From assembly GCA_018109965.1 (NCBI GenBank), contig JAGBFE010000356.1, positions 1 through 8,657 on the forward strand: 8,657 nucleotides of DNA. The letters are read 5' to 3'. This stretch comes from Oscillospiraceae bacterium (GTDB lineage Bacteria > Bacillota_A > Clostridia > Oscillospirales > Ruminococcaceae). The position numbers and the translations under genes were made by a program. Shown in pieces: positions 1-6,821 of this stretch. The notes under the pieces are model-generated. The model saw nothing but the letters and a program-made list of their open reading frames with translations. It was not told the origin of the DNA and did no database searches. The first letter of the stretch is position 1. Every line of letters starts with the position of its first letter.

Positions 1-796
1 GCTGCTCAACAGTGATGAAGTATTTATGGAACTGATGTATCAGAACCAGACAACAAGCCTGCTTATCAGCGTAATCACTGCAATGGCTTTTGGTCTTATC
101 GGTTTTGTTGATGACTATATCAAGGTTGTAAAAAAACGCAACCTCGGTCTCACTGAAAAACAAAAACTGGTGCTTCAGTTTGGTGTTACAATTGCATTTC
201 TTGTTGCACAGCACCTTATCGGTCACCTTGCAACAACAGTGGTAATTCCTTTTGTTGGCACAGTTGACCTTGGCATTGTTTATTATCCGATTGTTTTTGC
301 GGGTATTCTGTTTATGGTTAATGCCGTTAACCTTACAGACGGCATCGACGGCTTGTGTTCCAGTGTTACATTCATCGTTTCACTTGGTTTCCTTGTTATC
401 TCTGCAGCTTACGGCTACTATGCAAACAGCATGTTTGCGTGTGCACTTGCAGGCGGCCTTGCAGGTTTCCTTGTTTGGAACTTTTATCCTGCAAAGGTTT
501 TTATGGGCGACACAGGCAGCATGTTCCTTGGCGGTGCAGTGGTTGCAATGGCATGGGCAGTCAGACGTCCTGAAGTGCTGGTAATCATCGGCATTATCTA
601 CACCGTGGAAGCGCTCAGCGTAGTAATTCAGGTTACATACTTTAAACTCACACACGGCAAACGTATTTTCAAAATGAGCCCTATCCATCATCATTACGAA
701 ATGAGCGGTTGGAGCGAAGTTAAAATTGTATGGTCATTCTCTGCAATCGCAGCAATTTTTGGCATACTGGCTTATGCTTATATGTATGCCTGCTAA
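1..796 (+). CDS. mraY: Phospho-N-acetylmuramoyl-pentapeptide-transferase MraY (5' end outside window)
   Basis: MraY transfers phospho-MurNAc-pentapeptide from the UDP-linked precursor to undecaprenyl phosphate, making lipid I at the inner face of the membrane. The reading frame is open from base 2 (first codons L-L-N-S-D-E-V-F) and stops at 794-796, so the ATG at 26 is internal. About 264 codons are visible; the family is about 320 residues, so roughly 55-60 N-terminal residues are missing. Diagnostic motifs are all present: the Asp-Asp pair of GFVDDYIK (bases 110-115), NLTDGIDG (329-352), FMGDTGS (500-520) and the HHH of SPIHHHYEMSGW (686-694). Several hydrophobic membrane segments separate them. 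It heads the visible wall-synthesis genes, 30 bases before ftsW. Identification is very secure; only the start is unseen. Confidence 0.97.
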   Translation, partial: LLNSDEVFMELMYQNQTTSLLISVITAMAFGLIGFVDDYIKVVKKRNLGLTEKQKLVLQFGVTIAFLVAQHLIGHLATTVVIPFVGTVDLGIVYYPIVFAGILFMVNAVNLTDGIDGLCSSVTFIVSLGFLVISAAYGYYANSMFACALAGGLAGFLVWNFYPAKVFMGDTGSMFLGGAVVAMAWAVRRPEVLVIIGIIYTVEALSVVIQVTYFKLTHGKRIFKMSPIHHHYEMSGWSEVKIVWSFSAIAAIFGILAYAYMYAC

Positions 797-813
797 TACA
801 TAACAGATTTATT

Positions 814-818
814 GGAGG
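814..818 (+). promoter_or_regulatory. Ribosome binding site of ftsW
   Basis: GGAGG lies 8 bases before a TTG at 827. An upstream in-frame TTG at 812 overlaps this Shine-Dalgarno sequence and so cannot use it; 827 is therefore the start. The 12 bases TTTATTGGAGGA around this site (808-819) recur identically before ftsZ (5580-5591). Confidence 0.85.
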
Positions 819-826
819 ATATCGGT

Positions 827-2008
827 TTGGATTCTCAAAAAGGCAACAAAAAATTTAATATCAAAAGCTTTTTCCGCTTTGCCGACAAGGGTACCAACAT
901 CGATATGCCTATCCTTATCATTACACTTACATTGCTGGTTTTCGGGCTTGTAATGCTTTATTCAGCAAGCTATGTTAAAGGCATTTATGAAAAAGGGGAC
1001 AGCCTGCATTATATCAGCAATCAGCTTGTGTATGCGTCGGCAGGTCTTGTTGTTATGGCGTTTGCAGCCAAAATGGACTATCGTGTGCTGCGCCGTTACA
1101 GCAAATTTGTACTTGCAATTGCCTATGTATTGCTTGTTATAGTTCTGTTTATGCCGGAAATCAACTATGCAAAACGCTGGATATTTTTCCCTACACCAAC
1201 CCATCCTATCGTTACATTCCAGCCGTCCGAAATTGCAAAGTTTGCACTCATCCTTGTTTTTGCTGACCTGATACAGAAAAAGGGCGACAAGATGAAAACC
1301 TTTCAGCACGGCGTTGTCCCATTTGCTGTCATCCTTGGTTCAATGGCACTTCTGTTTTTGCTTGAGCCGCATATTTCGGGCACAGTTATTCTGTTTGGTA
1401 TCGGCGTAATAATGATGTTTGTTGGCGGTACCGACATCAAATGGTTTGTAACAGGGATAATCCTTGTTCTTATTGCAGGCGTTGCAGCAGTTATTATTGA
1501 ACCTTCACTTGTTGGCCGTGCATCAGGCCGTATCACTGCATGGCTTAATCCCGAAAGTGACCTGCAGGGCGATGGTTACCAGAGCTATCAGAGCTTGCTT
1601 GCAATCGGCTCGGGCGGTTTGTTTGGCCTTGGTCTTGGCAACAGCAGACAAAAACATCTGCATCTGCCGGAACCTCAGAACGACTTTATCTTTGCGGTTA
1701 TCTGCGAAGAACTTGGTTTTTTTGGCGGCATGATGGTTATGGGCCTGTTTTTTGCACTGCTGGTGCGCGGCATTTATATTGCATCAAGAGCAAAGGACAA
1801 ATTCGGTGCAATGATGGTGGTTGGCATTATCTCGCAAATATCCATACAGGCGTTTTTAAATATTGCGGTTGCTACCAACACAATACCAAACACGGGCATC
1901 AGTCTGCCGTTCTTTTCCGAAGGCGGCACATCACTTATGATGCTTCTGGCCGAAATGGGCATTGTGCTGTCCGTTTCACGATATGCAAATCTGGAAAGAG
2001 GAGAATAA
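827..2008 (+). CDS. ftsW: SEDS-family peptidoglycan glycosyltransferase FtsW
   Basis: FtsW is a polytopic membrane enzyme that polymerises lipid II into glycan strands at the septum, working with a class B penicillin-binding protein. The predicted protein has 393 residues, normal for the family, with a short basic cytoplasmic N-terminus and about ten hydrophobic segments. Family signatures in order are KRWIFF followed by FQPSEIAKFALIL (about 116-143), LLEPHISGT (about 178-186), GYQSYQSLLAIGSGGLFGLG (250-269), RQKHLHLPEPQNDFIFAVI with the SEDS catalytic-site Asp at about 286, and NTGISLPFFSEGGTSL (about 355-370). The start is TTG at 827, set by GGAGG at 814-818. The gene ends 3 bases before murG. 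From sequence alone it could also be named SpoVE or RodA; position between mraY and murG favours FtsW/SpoVE. Confidence 0.93.
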   Translation: MDSQKGNKKFNIKSFFRFADKGTNIDMPILIITLTLLVFGLVMLYSASYVKGIYEKGDSLHYISNQLVYASAGLVVMAFAAKMDYRVLRRYSKFVLAIAYVLLVIVLFMPEINYAKRWIFFPTPTHPIVTFQPSEIAKFALILVFADLIQKKGDKMKTFQHGVVPFAVILGSMALLFLLEPHISGTVILFGIGVIMMFVGGTDIKWFVTGIILVLIAGVAAVIIEPSLVGRASGRITAWLNPESDLQGDGYQSYQSLLAIGSGGLFGLGLGNSRQKHLHLPEPQNDFIFAVICEELGFFGGMMVMGLFFALLVRGIYIASRAKDKFGAMMVVGIISQISIQAFLNIAVATNTIPNTGISLPFFSEGGTSLMMLLAEMGIVLSVSRYANLERGE

Positions 2009-2011
2009 TAT

Positions 2012-3121
2012 ATGAGAGTTATCATAGCTGCAGGCGGCACAGCAGGGCATATAAATCCCGGCCTTGCAATTGCTGAAAAAATAAAAAAAGAACATACCGA
2101 TGCCGACATTATGTTTGTTGGCAGAAAGCAGGGTATGGAATATAAACTTGTGACACAGGCAGGCTACAAATTCAGCCATATGGAAGTTACAGGTTTTCAG
2201 CGCAGTTTTTCTCCCGAAAATATAAAACGCAATATTATTACAGTTAAAAACCTGCTCACAGCATCCCGTGCGGCAGACAAAATTCTCAACAGTTTCAAAC
2301 CTGACCTTGTTATCGGCACAGGGGGCTATGTTTCGGGTCCTATTGTCCAGCAGGCTGCAAAACGCGGCATAAAAACCGCACTGCACGAACAGAACGCCTT
2401 TGCAGGTGTTACAAACAAACTGCTGTCCAAATGTGTGGACAAAGTTTTTGTTGCTACCGAAAAAGCAAGCAAATATATGGCACACCCCGAAAAATGCATT
2501 CCTTGCGGCAACCCTGTCCGCCAGGAAATCGTGGAAGCCGATACATTAAAAGCAAAAGCAGAACTTGGTGTTGAAGGCAAGCTTGTTGTGCTGTCCTTCG
2601 GCGGTTCTCTTGGTGCGGCAATGGTCAACAAGGCAATGCAGCACCTTGCATTACATAACAAAAACAGGGATGATATTATTCATTTTCACGTTGTAGGCAG
2701 ATATGACGAAGGTGAATTTGAAAAATATCTCAAAGACAATAATCTTGACGATGACAGTAAAATAAAGGTATATGAATATCTTTATGATATTGCAAAATAT
2801 ATGGCAGCAGCAGATATTATCATCTGCCGTTGCGGCGCACTCACAATTGCCGAGCTCAGCTGTATGGGCAAGGCAAGCATACTTATCCCGTCACCAAATG
2901 TTGCCGAAAACCATCAGTATCACAACGGCAAAGTGCTGGAGGATATGGGTGCGGCGATTCTTATTGAAGAAAAAAATCTTAACGAACAGACTATAACCGA
3001 AAGTTTTGAAAAGCTTTATCAGAACCCACAGCTTGTAAAACAGATGGGCGAAAAGGCAAAACAGGCACACAATCCTGACTGTATTGATATTATTTACAAC
3101 AATCTGATGGAACTTTTGTAA
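2012..3121 (+). CDS. murG: UDP-GlcNAc:undecaprenyl-PP-MurNAc-pentapeptide GlcNAc transferase MurG
   Basis: MurG adds GlcNAc from UDP-GlcNAc to lipid I, giving lipid II, on the cytoplasmic face of the membrane. The 369-residue protein has the GT-B layout of the family: an N-terminal glycine-rich loop GGTAGHINPG (8-17) with the conserved His13, a second loop GTGGYVSGP (102-110), LHEQNAFAGVTNK (124-136), a third glycine loop SFGGSLGA (195-202), and the donor-binding segment CRCGALTIAEL (272-282) followed by IPSPNVAENHQYHN (292-305). The ATG at 2012 follows an AGAGGAG site with 8-base spacing, and only 3 bases separate it from ftsW, so the two are almost certainly co-transcribed. No anomalies seen. 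Confidence 0.97.
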   Translation: MRVIIAAGGTAGHINPGLAIAEKIKKEHTDADIMFVGRKQGMEYKLVTQAGYKFSHMEVTGFQRSFSPENIKRNIITVKNLLTASRAADKILNSFKPDLVIGTGGYVSGPIVQQAAKRGIKTALHEQNAFAGVTNKLLSKCVDKVFVATEKASKYMAHPEKCIPCGNPVRQEIVEADTLKAKAELGVEGKLVVLSFGGSLGAAMVNKAMQHLALHNKNRDDIIHFHVVGRYDEGEFEKYLKDNNLDDDSKIKVYEYLYDIAKYMAAADIIICRCGALTIAELSCMGKASILIPSPNVAENHQYHNGKVLEDMGAAILIEEKNLNEQTITESFEKLYQNPQLVKQMGEKAKQAHNPDCIDIIYNNLMELL

Positions 3122-3130
3122 ATAAATTGC

Positions 3131-3135
3131 GGAGG
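3131..3135 (+). promoter_or_regulatory. Ribosome binding site of the zinc-ribbon gene
   Basis: GGAGG ends at 3135, leaving 8 bases before the ATG at 3144. An in-frame GTG at 3135 overlaps the site, so the longer 75-codon reading is rejected in favour of 72 codons. Confidence 0.8.
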
Positions 3136-3143
3136 TGTCAGCG

Positions 3144-3362
3144 ATGAAATGTCCCTGGTGTGAAAATATAATGACTGAAGGCTACATCAACAGCGCACGG
3201 CAGGTTGTTTTTTCTGAAAGACAGAATGAGGATTTCTTTTATTTTGGCAGCAAGGAAGATGTAAAACTGACACAGCACAACTGGACAAGACCCTGTGCAA
3301 AGGCATACCACTGCAAAAACTGCAAAAAAGTTGTAGTGGATTATGGTGTTGAAATTGAATAG
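3144..3362 (+). CDS. Small zinc-ribbon protein of unknown function (DUF6487-like)
   Basis: A 72-residue soluble protein with no signal peptide or membrane segment. It has two Cys knuckles at its ends, CPWC (C3, C6) and CKNC (C57, C60), plus an extra Cys51, the arrangement of a four-Cys zinc ribbon. The pattern (MKCP-x-C start, GYI, a basic/aromatic middle, then AYHCKNCKKVVVDYG near the end) matches my recollection of the DUF6487 family of small Firmicutes zinc ribbons; I could not run a search. The ATG at 3144 is set by GGAGG at 3131-3135. It lies 22 bases after murG and 65 bases before murA, so it is probably co-transcribed with wall-synthesis genes. Its function is unknown; metal binding is likely, and a nucleic-acid or protein-binding role is only a guess. 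Confidence 0.82.
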   Translation: MKCPWCENIMTEGYINSARQVVFSERQNEDFFYFGSKEDVKLTQHNWTRPCAKAYHCKNCKKVVVDYGVEIE

Positions 3363-3387
3363 AATTTTTGCACAGCAATAACAAAAA

Positions 3388-3424
3388 ATCACCCTTTGGC
3401 ATATTATAGGCTAAATGGGGTGAT
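3388..3424 (+). promoter_or_regulatory. Hairpin enclosing the murA ribosome binding site
   Basis: ATCACCC (3388-3394) pairs with GGGTGAT (3418-3424), and TTTGGC (3395-3400) pairs with GCTAAA (3410-3415) with one G-U pair. A 2-base bulge separates the stems and the loop has 9 bases. The 3' arm is the Shine-Dalgarno sequence of murA: 3415-3424 matches 8 of 10 bases of AGGAGGTGAT and sits just before the TTG at 3428. In the folded state the site would be masked. A run of A's precedes and a short run of T's follows (3426-3429), so a weak intrinsic attenuator is an alternative reading. The pairing is seen directly; regulation is inferred. Confidence 0.5.
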
Positions 3425-3427
3425 GTT

Positions 3428-4693
3428 TTGGAAAAACTGATTATCAACGGCGGTAAAAAACTGTACGGAAAGGTAAATATCCCTGCGGCTAAAAATGCAA
3501 TTCTGCCAATACTTGCGGCAAGTCTGATGCTGGATGGAGAAAGCTGTATTTATCCCTGCCCAAGATTGTCAGACATAGAGGTTTCGGCTGATATTATCGA
3601 AGCACTGGGCAGCACTGCGGTAATGCAGGGGAAAAAGTTCACTGTTTTTTACAAAGACAGCGGTATATATCAGATACCCGAGGTGCTGTGCGGCAAAATG
3701 CGTTCGGGTATACTGTATCTTGCACCTGTTCTGTATCGCTGCGGAAAAGCGGTGCTGTATATGCCGGGCGGATGCAATATAGGGGCACGTCCTGTGGATA
3801 TTCATCTTGACGGTCTCAAAAAGCTTGGTGCACAGGTGGAATGTGACGGGGACAAAATTACTGTCACAGCACCACACGGCCTGAAAGGAACACAGATAAA
3901 ACTGCGGCTGCCAAGCGTGGGAGCAACACAGGCACTGATGATGGCAGCGGTAACAGCCAAAGGACTCACGGTGCTCAAAAACTGTGCAAGGGAGCCGGAG
4001 ATTGTGGACCTTGCAAGATTTTTAAACTGTGCTGGTGCAAAGATAACGGGTGCAGGCCGCAATGAAATTATTATACAGGGGGTGTCATTCCTCAAAGGTA
4101 CAGAGTACACACCCATACCTGACCGTGTTGTTGCGGCAACGGTGCTTGCGGCGGTCAATGCCAGTAAGGGCACATGTGTTGTGACAAACTATCCTGTGGA
4201 ATATATGCAGCAGTTTGAAAATCTGCTGAAAACAACAGGGCTTGGCATTGTACATTATTCTGACAACGCACTTATTTACAAATGTGCACACATAAAAAGT
4301 GACATAGATGTGCACACGGGTTTTTATCCCGCTTTTTCCACAGATACAGGCCCGCTGCTGAGTGCGGCACTGGCAAACAATAAGGGTGTGCTCAATCTGT
4401 GCGAAACAGTTTTTGAAAACCGTTTTTCCTATAAGGATGATTTTTTAAAGCTCGGAATAAACTGCATAGTGGATGGTCGCACATATATTCAGAACGGATA
4501 TTCAGAGTGTAGCGATATGCAGCAGCTGCAGGCAAAAGACCTGCGTGCAGGTGCAGCACTGGTTGTGGCTGCTCTTGCGAAAAAAGGAAATTTTGAAATC
4601 ACGGGTTTAAACTATATTGACCGTGGTTATGAAAATATAGAGGAAATCTTTTCTGCACTGGGTGCAGATATAAGGAGAATTCAGCTTGATTAA
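3428..4693 (+). CDS. murA: UDP-N-acetylglucosamine 1-carboxyvinyltransferase MurA
   Basis: MurA transfers enolpyruvate from phosphoenolpyruvate to UDP-GlcNAc, the first committed step of peptidoglycan precursor synthesis, in the cytoplasm; it is the fosfomycin target. The 421-residue length is typical. Key residues are visible: Lys22-Asn23 in AAKNA, the catalytic and fosfomycin-reactive Cys116 in PGGCNIGARPVD, Arg121, Asp306 in FSTD and Arg399 in YIDRGY. Some motifs deviate from the usual form: STDTGPL replaces the common PTDxQxQ, and GATQAL replaces GATENL. TTG at 3428 is the start, supported by an extended GGGGTGAT site; the nearby ATG at 3423 is out of frame. The gene overlaps ftsQ by 8 bases. 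Firmicutes often carry a second paralogue (MurZ); which one this is cannot be settled here. Confidence 0.95.
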   Translation: MEKLIINGGKKLYGKVNIPAAKNAILPILAASLMLDGESCIYPCPRLSDIEVSADIIEALGSTAVMQGKKFTVFYKDSGIYQIPEVLCGKMRSGILYLAPVLYRCGKAVLYMPGGCNIGARPVDIHLDGLKKLGAQVECDGDKITVTAPHGLKGTQIKLRLPSVGATQALMMAAVTAKGLTVLKNCAREPEIVDLARFLNCAGAKITGAGRNEIIIQGVSFLKGTEYTPIPDRVVAATVLAAVNASKGTCVVTNYPVEYMQQFENLLKTTGLGIVHYSDNALIYKCAHIKSDIDVHTGFYPAFSTDTGPLLSAALANNKGVLNLCETVFENRFSYKDDFLKLGINCIVDGRTYIQNGYSECSDMQQLQAKDLRAGAALVVAALAKKGNFEITGLNYIDRGYENIEEIFSALGADIRRIQLD

Positions 4694-5459
4694 CAAAAAA
4701 AAGACAGAACTTAACAAAGCTGAAAAGGCGGCTGCAAAACAGTCGCCTAAACGTGTTTCCCGCAAAACTCTGCGCCGCAGACGTATGATAAAAAGACTGC
4801 TTGGTATGCTTGCAGTAGCTGTTGTAGCTGCAGCAGCCATATTTGCAGCAATGAAACTGCTTTTTGTTGTGCGCACAGTGGACATAAAAGGCAGTGATAT
4901 ATTTACAGTAAAGGAAATCAGTGATTTTGTTGCTATTCCGCAGGAAGAAAATATCTTTAAAATAGATACAGAGGCAATAGAAAAATCTCTGGTTGAAGAA
5001 TTTACCTATATAGACAGTGCAAAGGTGATAAAAAGATTACCTGACCGCATTGATATTACCCTTGAGGACAGCCATGAAAGTTTCTATGCAATTGAAAATG
5101 ATAAGTATGCGGTTTATTCCCAAAGTTTCAAAAAGCTGCGCAATTCATCAGAGCCTCCACAGGGTGCGGTATGGCTTGACATTGAAATGACCAACGAAGA
5201 AAAACTGACTTCGGTAAAAAATATACTGGAACTTTTCAGAAAATATGCACTTGATAATATTACTGCAGTTTCGGTAAGTGATGAAGGCATGATTGGTGCA
5301 ATATACGATGACCGCATTGAAATTGATTTTGGAACGGTGCTGGATATTGACTATAAAATAAAGATGTGCAAAAAGATTCTGGACGAAAAAATCCCGGAAG
5401 GTGAAAAAGGCGCAATCGATGCCACCGAGGGCGGCGAAGTTGTATACAAAAGGCAATAA
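4686..5459 (+). CDS. ftsQ: Cell division protein FtsQ/DivIB
   Basis: A bitopic divisome protein that links FtsL/FtsB-type partners and regulates septal wall synthesis. The 257-residue product has a strongly basic cytoplasmic N-terminus (1-37, many Lys and Arg), one membrane segment (about 38-62), then an extracytoplasmic POTRA-type domain starting RTVDIKGSDIFTVKEI (63-78) and running to the LPDRIDITLED strand (118-128), followed by a beta domain. This is the standard FtsQ/DivIB layout. The TTG start at 4686 is fixed by AAGGAG at 4672-4677 with 8-base spacing. It lies inside the last codons of murA, so translation is probably coupled. The next gene, ftsZ, has its own promoter. The division between the names FtsQ and DivIB is nomenclatural. 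Confidence 0.9.
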   Translation: MINKKKTELNKAEKAAAKQSPKRVSRKTLRRRRMIKRLLGMLAVAVVAAAAIFAAMKLLFVVRTVDIKGSDIFTVKEISDFVAIPQEENIFKIDTEAIEKSLVEEFTYIDSAKVIKRLPDRIDITLEDSHESFYAIENDKYAVYSQSFKKLRNSSEPPQGAVWLDIEMTNEEKLTSVKNILELFRKYALDNITAVSVSDEGMIGAIYDDRIEIDFGTVLDIDYKIKMCKKILDEKIPEGEKGAIDATEGGEVVYKRQ

Positions 5460-5486
5460 ATTAACATACAACTTTAGTGTTTTGTG

Positions 5487-5515
5487 TTGAAATAAGTTTG
5501 TATTTTTGCTATACT
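5487..5515 (+). promoter_or_regulatory. Sigma-A-type promoter of ftsZ
   Basis: TTGAAA (5487-5492) and TATACT (5510-5515) are separated by exactly 17 bases. TG at 5507-5508, one base before the -10 box, adds an extended -10 element. Transcription would begin near 5522, giving a leader of about 77 bases. It is the best promoter match in the window and lies in the longest gap between genes. Confidence 0.8.
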
Positions 5516-5521
5516 ATAAGA

Positions 5522-5533
5522 TAATAATTATTA
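5522..5533. repeat. 12-bp AT-only palindrome at the predicted ftsZ start site
   Basis: TAATAATTATTA is a perfect inverted repeat lying at about +1 to +12 of the predicted ftsZ transcript. The position would suit a repressor operator. Being all A/T in AT-rich DNA, it may be chance. Confidence 0.3.
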
Positions 5534-5565
5534 AGATGAAAAATTGTTTTTAGATAAAAATTTAC

Positions 5566-5579
5566 CGATTTAAAAATCG
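5566..5579 (+). repeat. Small hairpin before the ftsZ ribosome binding site
   Basis: CGATT (5566-5570) and AATCG (5575-5579) can pair around a 4-base loop, 6 bases upstream of the GGAGG of ftsZ. The stem is short and its significance is unknown. Confidence 0.3.
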
Positions 5580-5585
5580 TTTATT

Positions 5586-5590
5586 GGAGG
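5586..5590 (+). promoter_or_regulatory. Ribosome binding site of ftsZ
   Basis: GGAGG with 8 bases to the ATG at 5599. An in-frame TTG at 5584 overlaps the site and is rejected as the start. Confidence 0.85.
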
Positions 5591-5598
5591 AATATATA

Positions 5599-6756
5599 AT
5601 GAGCTTTTTCTTGGAAGATGACATTGTTGTAACAACTAACATAAAAGTTATCGGCGTTGGTGGCGGCGGTGGTAACGCAGTAAACCGCATGGTGGTATCA
5701 GGCCTCAAAGGTGTTGAATTTATATCTATGAACACCGATGCACAGGCACTTGCTATCTCAAAAGCTACACAGAAAGTTCAGCTCGGCTCCAAACTTACAA
5801 AAGGCCGTGGCGCAGGTGCAGACCCTGAAATCGGCCAGCGTGCAGCAGAAGAAAGCCGTGACGAAATTGCAGCAGCACTCAAAGGCTGTCAGATGGTATT
5901 TATCACTGCAGGTATGGGCGGCGGCACAGGCACAGGTGCGGCACCAATCGTTGCTGAAGTTGCAAAGGAACAGGGCATCCTTACAGTTGGCATTGTTACA
6001 AAACCTTTTGGTTTTGAAGGCCCACGCAAAATGAAAACTGCACAGCAGGGCATCTCCAACCTGCTCAAAAACGTAGACAGCCTTATCGTTATTCCTAACG
6101 ACAGACTCAAATATGTTTCCGAAGAAAAAATCACACTTGTCAATGCATTTGAAATTGCAGACAACGTTCTCAAACAGGGTGTTGAATCCATATCTGAACT
6201 TATCAACGTTCCTGCATTTATCAACCTTGACTTTGCAGACGTACGTGCTGTGATGAAGGATGCAGGTTATGCACATATGGGCGTTGGCAGTGCAACAGGC
6301 CCAAACAAGGCGAGCGAAGCTGCACATGCAGCAATCCAGTCTCCGTTGCTTGAAACATCCATCAGCGGTGCACGCGGTGTTATCATCTCTATCACTTCCA
6401 GCCAGGATATCGGTCTTGAAGAAGTTGAAGAAGCTGCAACACTTATCACATCTTCCGCTCATCCTGATGCAAACATCATCTGGGGCGCATCCTTTGACCC
6501 TAACCTTGTGGACGAGCTCAGAGTTACTGTTGTTGCAACAGGCTTTGATGACAAACCGGAATCAGAACTGACAACAAGAAAAGCAGAACCTGTTGTGACA
6601 GTTCAGACAACAACACCAGCTGCAGAACCTGTTAAAGAAGAACCATCAATTGATGCAAAGGATATCGTTGAAGAACCTAAAAAGTTCGAAGATGACTCAA
6701 ACTATCTTGATGACGTTATCAGAATTCTCCGCAGAAACAGCGGCAACAATTTTTAA
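5599..6756 (+). CDS. ftsZ: Cell division GTPase FtsZ
   Basis: FtsZ is the tubulin homologue that polymerises with GTP into the cytokinetic Z-ring. The 385-residue protein shows the nucleotide-binding GVGGGGGNAVNRM (19-31), the tubulin signature GGGTGTG (107-113) continuing AAPIVAEVAKEQG, TKPFGFEGPRK (134-144), and the T7-loop NLDFADVRAVM (209-219) with Asp211 and Asp214, which completes the active site of the neighbouring subunit. After about residue 318 comes an acidic and Thr/Pro-rich linker, then a C-terminal peptide YLDDVIRILRRN. That peptide lacks the Pro and Phe of the usual D-I-P-x-F-L-R form. The ATG at 5599 is fixed by GGAGG at 5586-5590. The gene has its own promoter (5487-5515) and terminator (6769-6821). 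No ftsA precedes it. Confidence 0.98.
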   Translation: MSFFLEDDIVVTTNIKVIGVGGGGGNAVNRMVVSGLKGVEFISMNTDAQALAISKATQKVQLGSKLTKGRGAGADPEIGQRAAEESRDEIAAALKGCQMVFITAGMGGGTGTGAAPIVAEVAKEQGILTVGIVTKPFGFEGPRKMKTAQQGISNLLKNVDSLIVIPNDRLKYVSEEKITLVNAFEIADNVLKQGVESISELINVPAFINLDFADVRAVMKDAGYAHMGVGSATGPNKASEAAHAAIQSPLLETSISGARGVIISITSSQDIGLEEVEEAATLITSSAHPDANIIWGASFDPNLVDELRVTVVATGFDDKPESELTTRKAEPVVTVQTTTPAAEPVKEEPSIDAKDIVEEPKKFEDDSNYLDDVIRILRRNSGNNF

Positions 6757-6768
6757 CAACTGAATTTT

Positions 6769-6821
6769 AAAGCCATCGTAAAGGGGTTGTGCATAAGGGC
6801 AAACCTTATGCGATGGCTTTT
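6769..6821 (+). terminator. Nested-hairpin intrinsic terminator after ftsZ
   Basis: An outer stem AAAGCCATC (6769-6777) with GATGGCTTT (6812-6820) encloses an inner stem GCATAAGG (6791-6798) with CCTTATGC (6804-6811) around GCAAA. The two stems stack on the 3' side, and 13 unpaired bases (6778-6790) bulge on the 5' side. T's at 6818-6821 follow. It ends 12 bases before the udp ribosome binding site, so it may partly read through or act as an attenuator. Part of the bulge (6785-6792) could instead pair imperfectly with 6799-6805, competing with the inner stem. Confidence 0.7.

Noticed and set aside
3401..3409. Possible -10 box (TATTAT) for a murA promoter in the zinc-ribbon/murA gap
   Set aside because: No acceptable -35 box at 16-18 bases; the sequence is better explained as the loop of the hairpin.
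5758..6462. 234-codon minus-strand reading frame opposite ftsZ
   Set aside because: Cys/Phe/Asn-rich translation without any recognisable motif, wholly inside a certain ftsZ gene; a codon-bias shadow.
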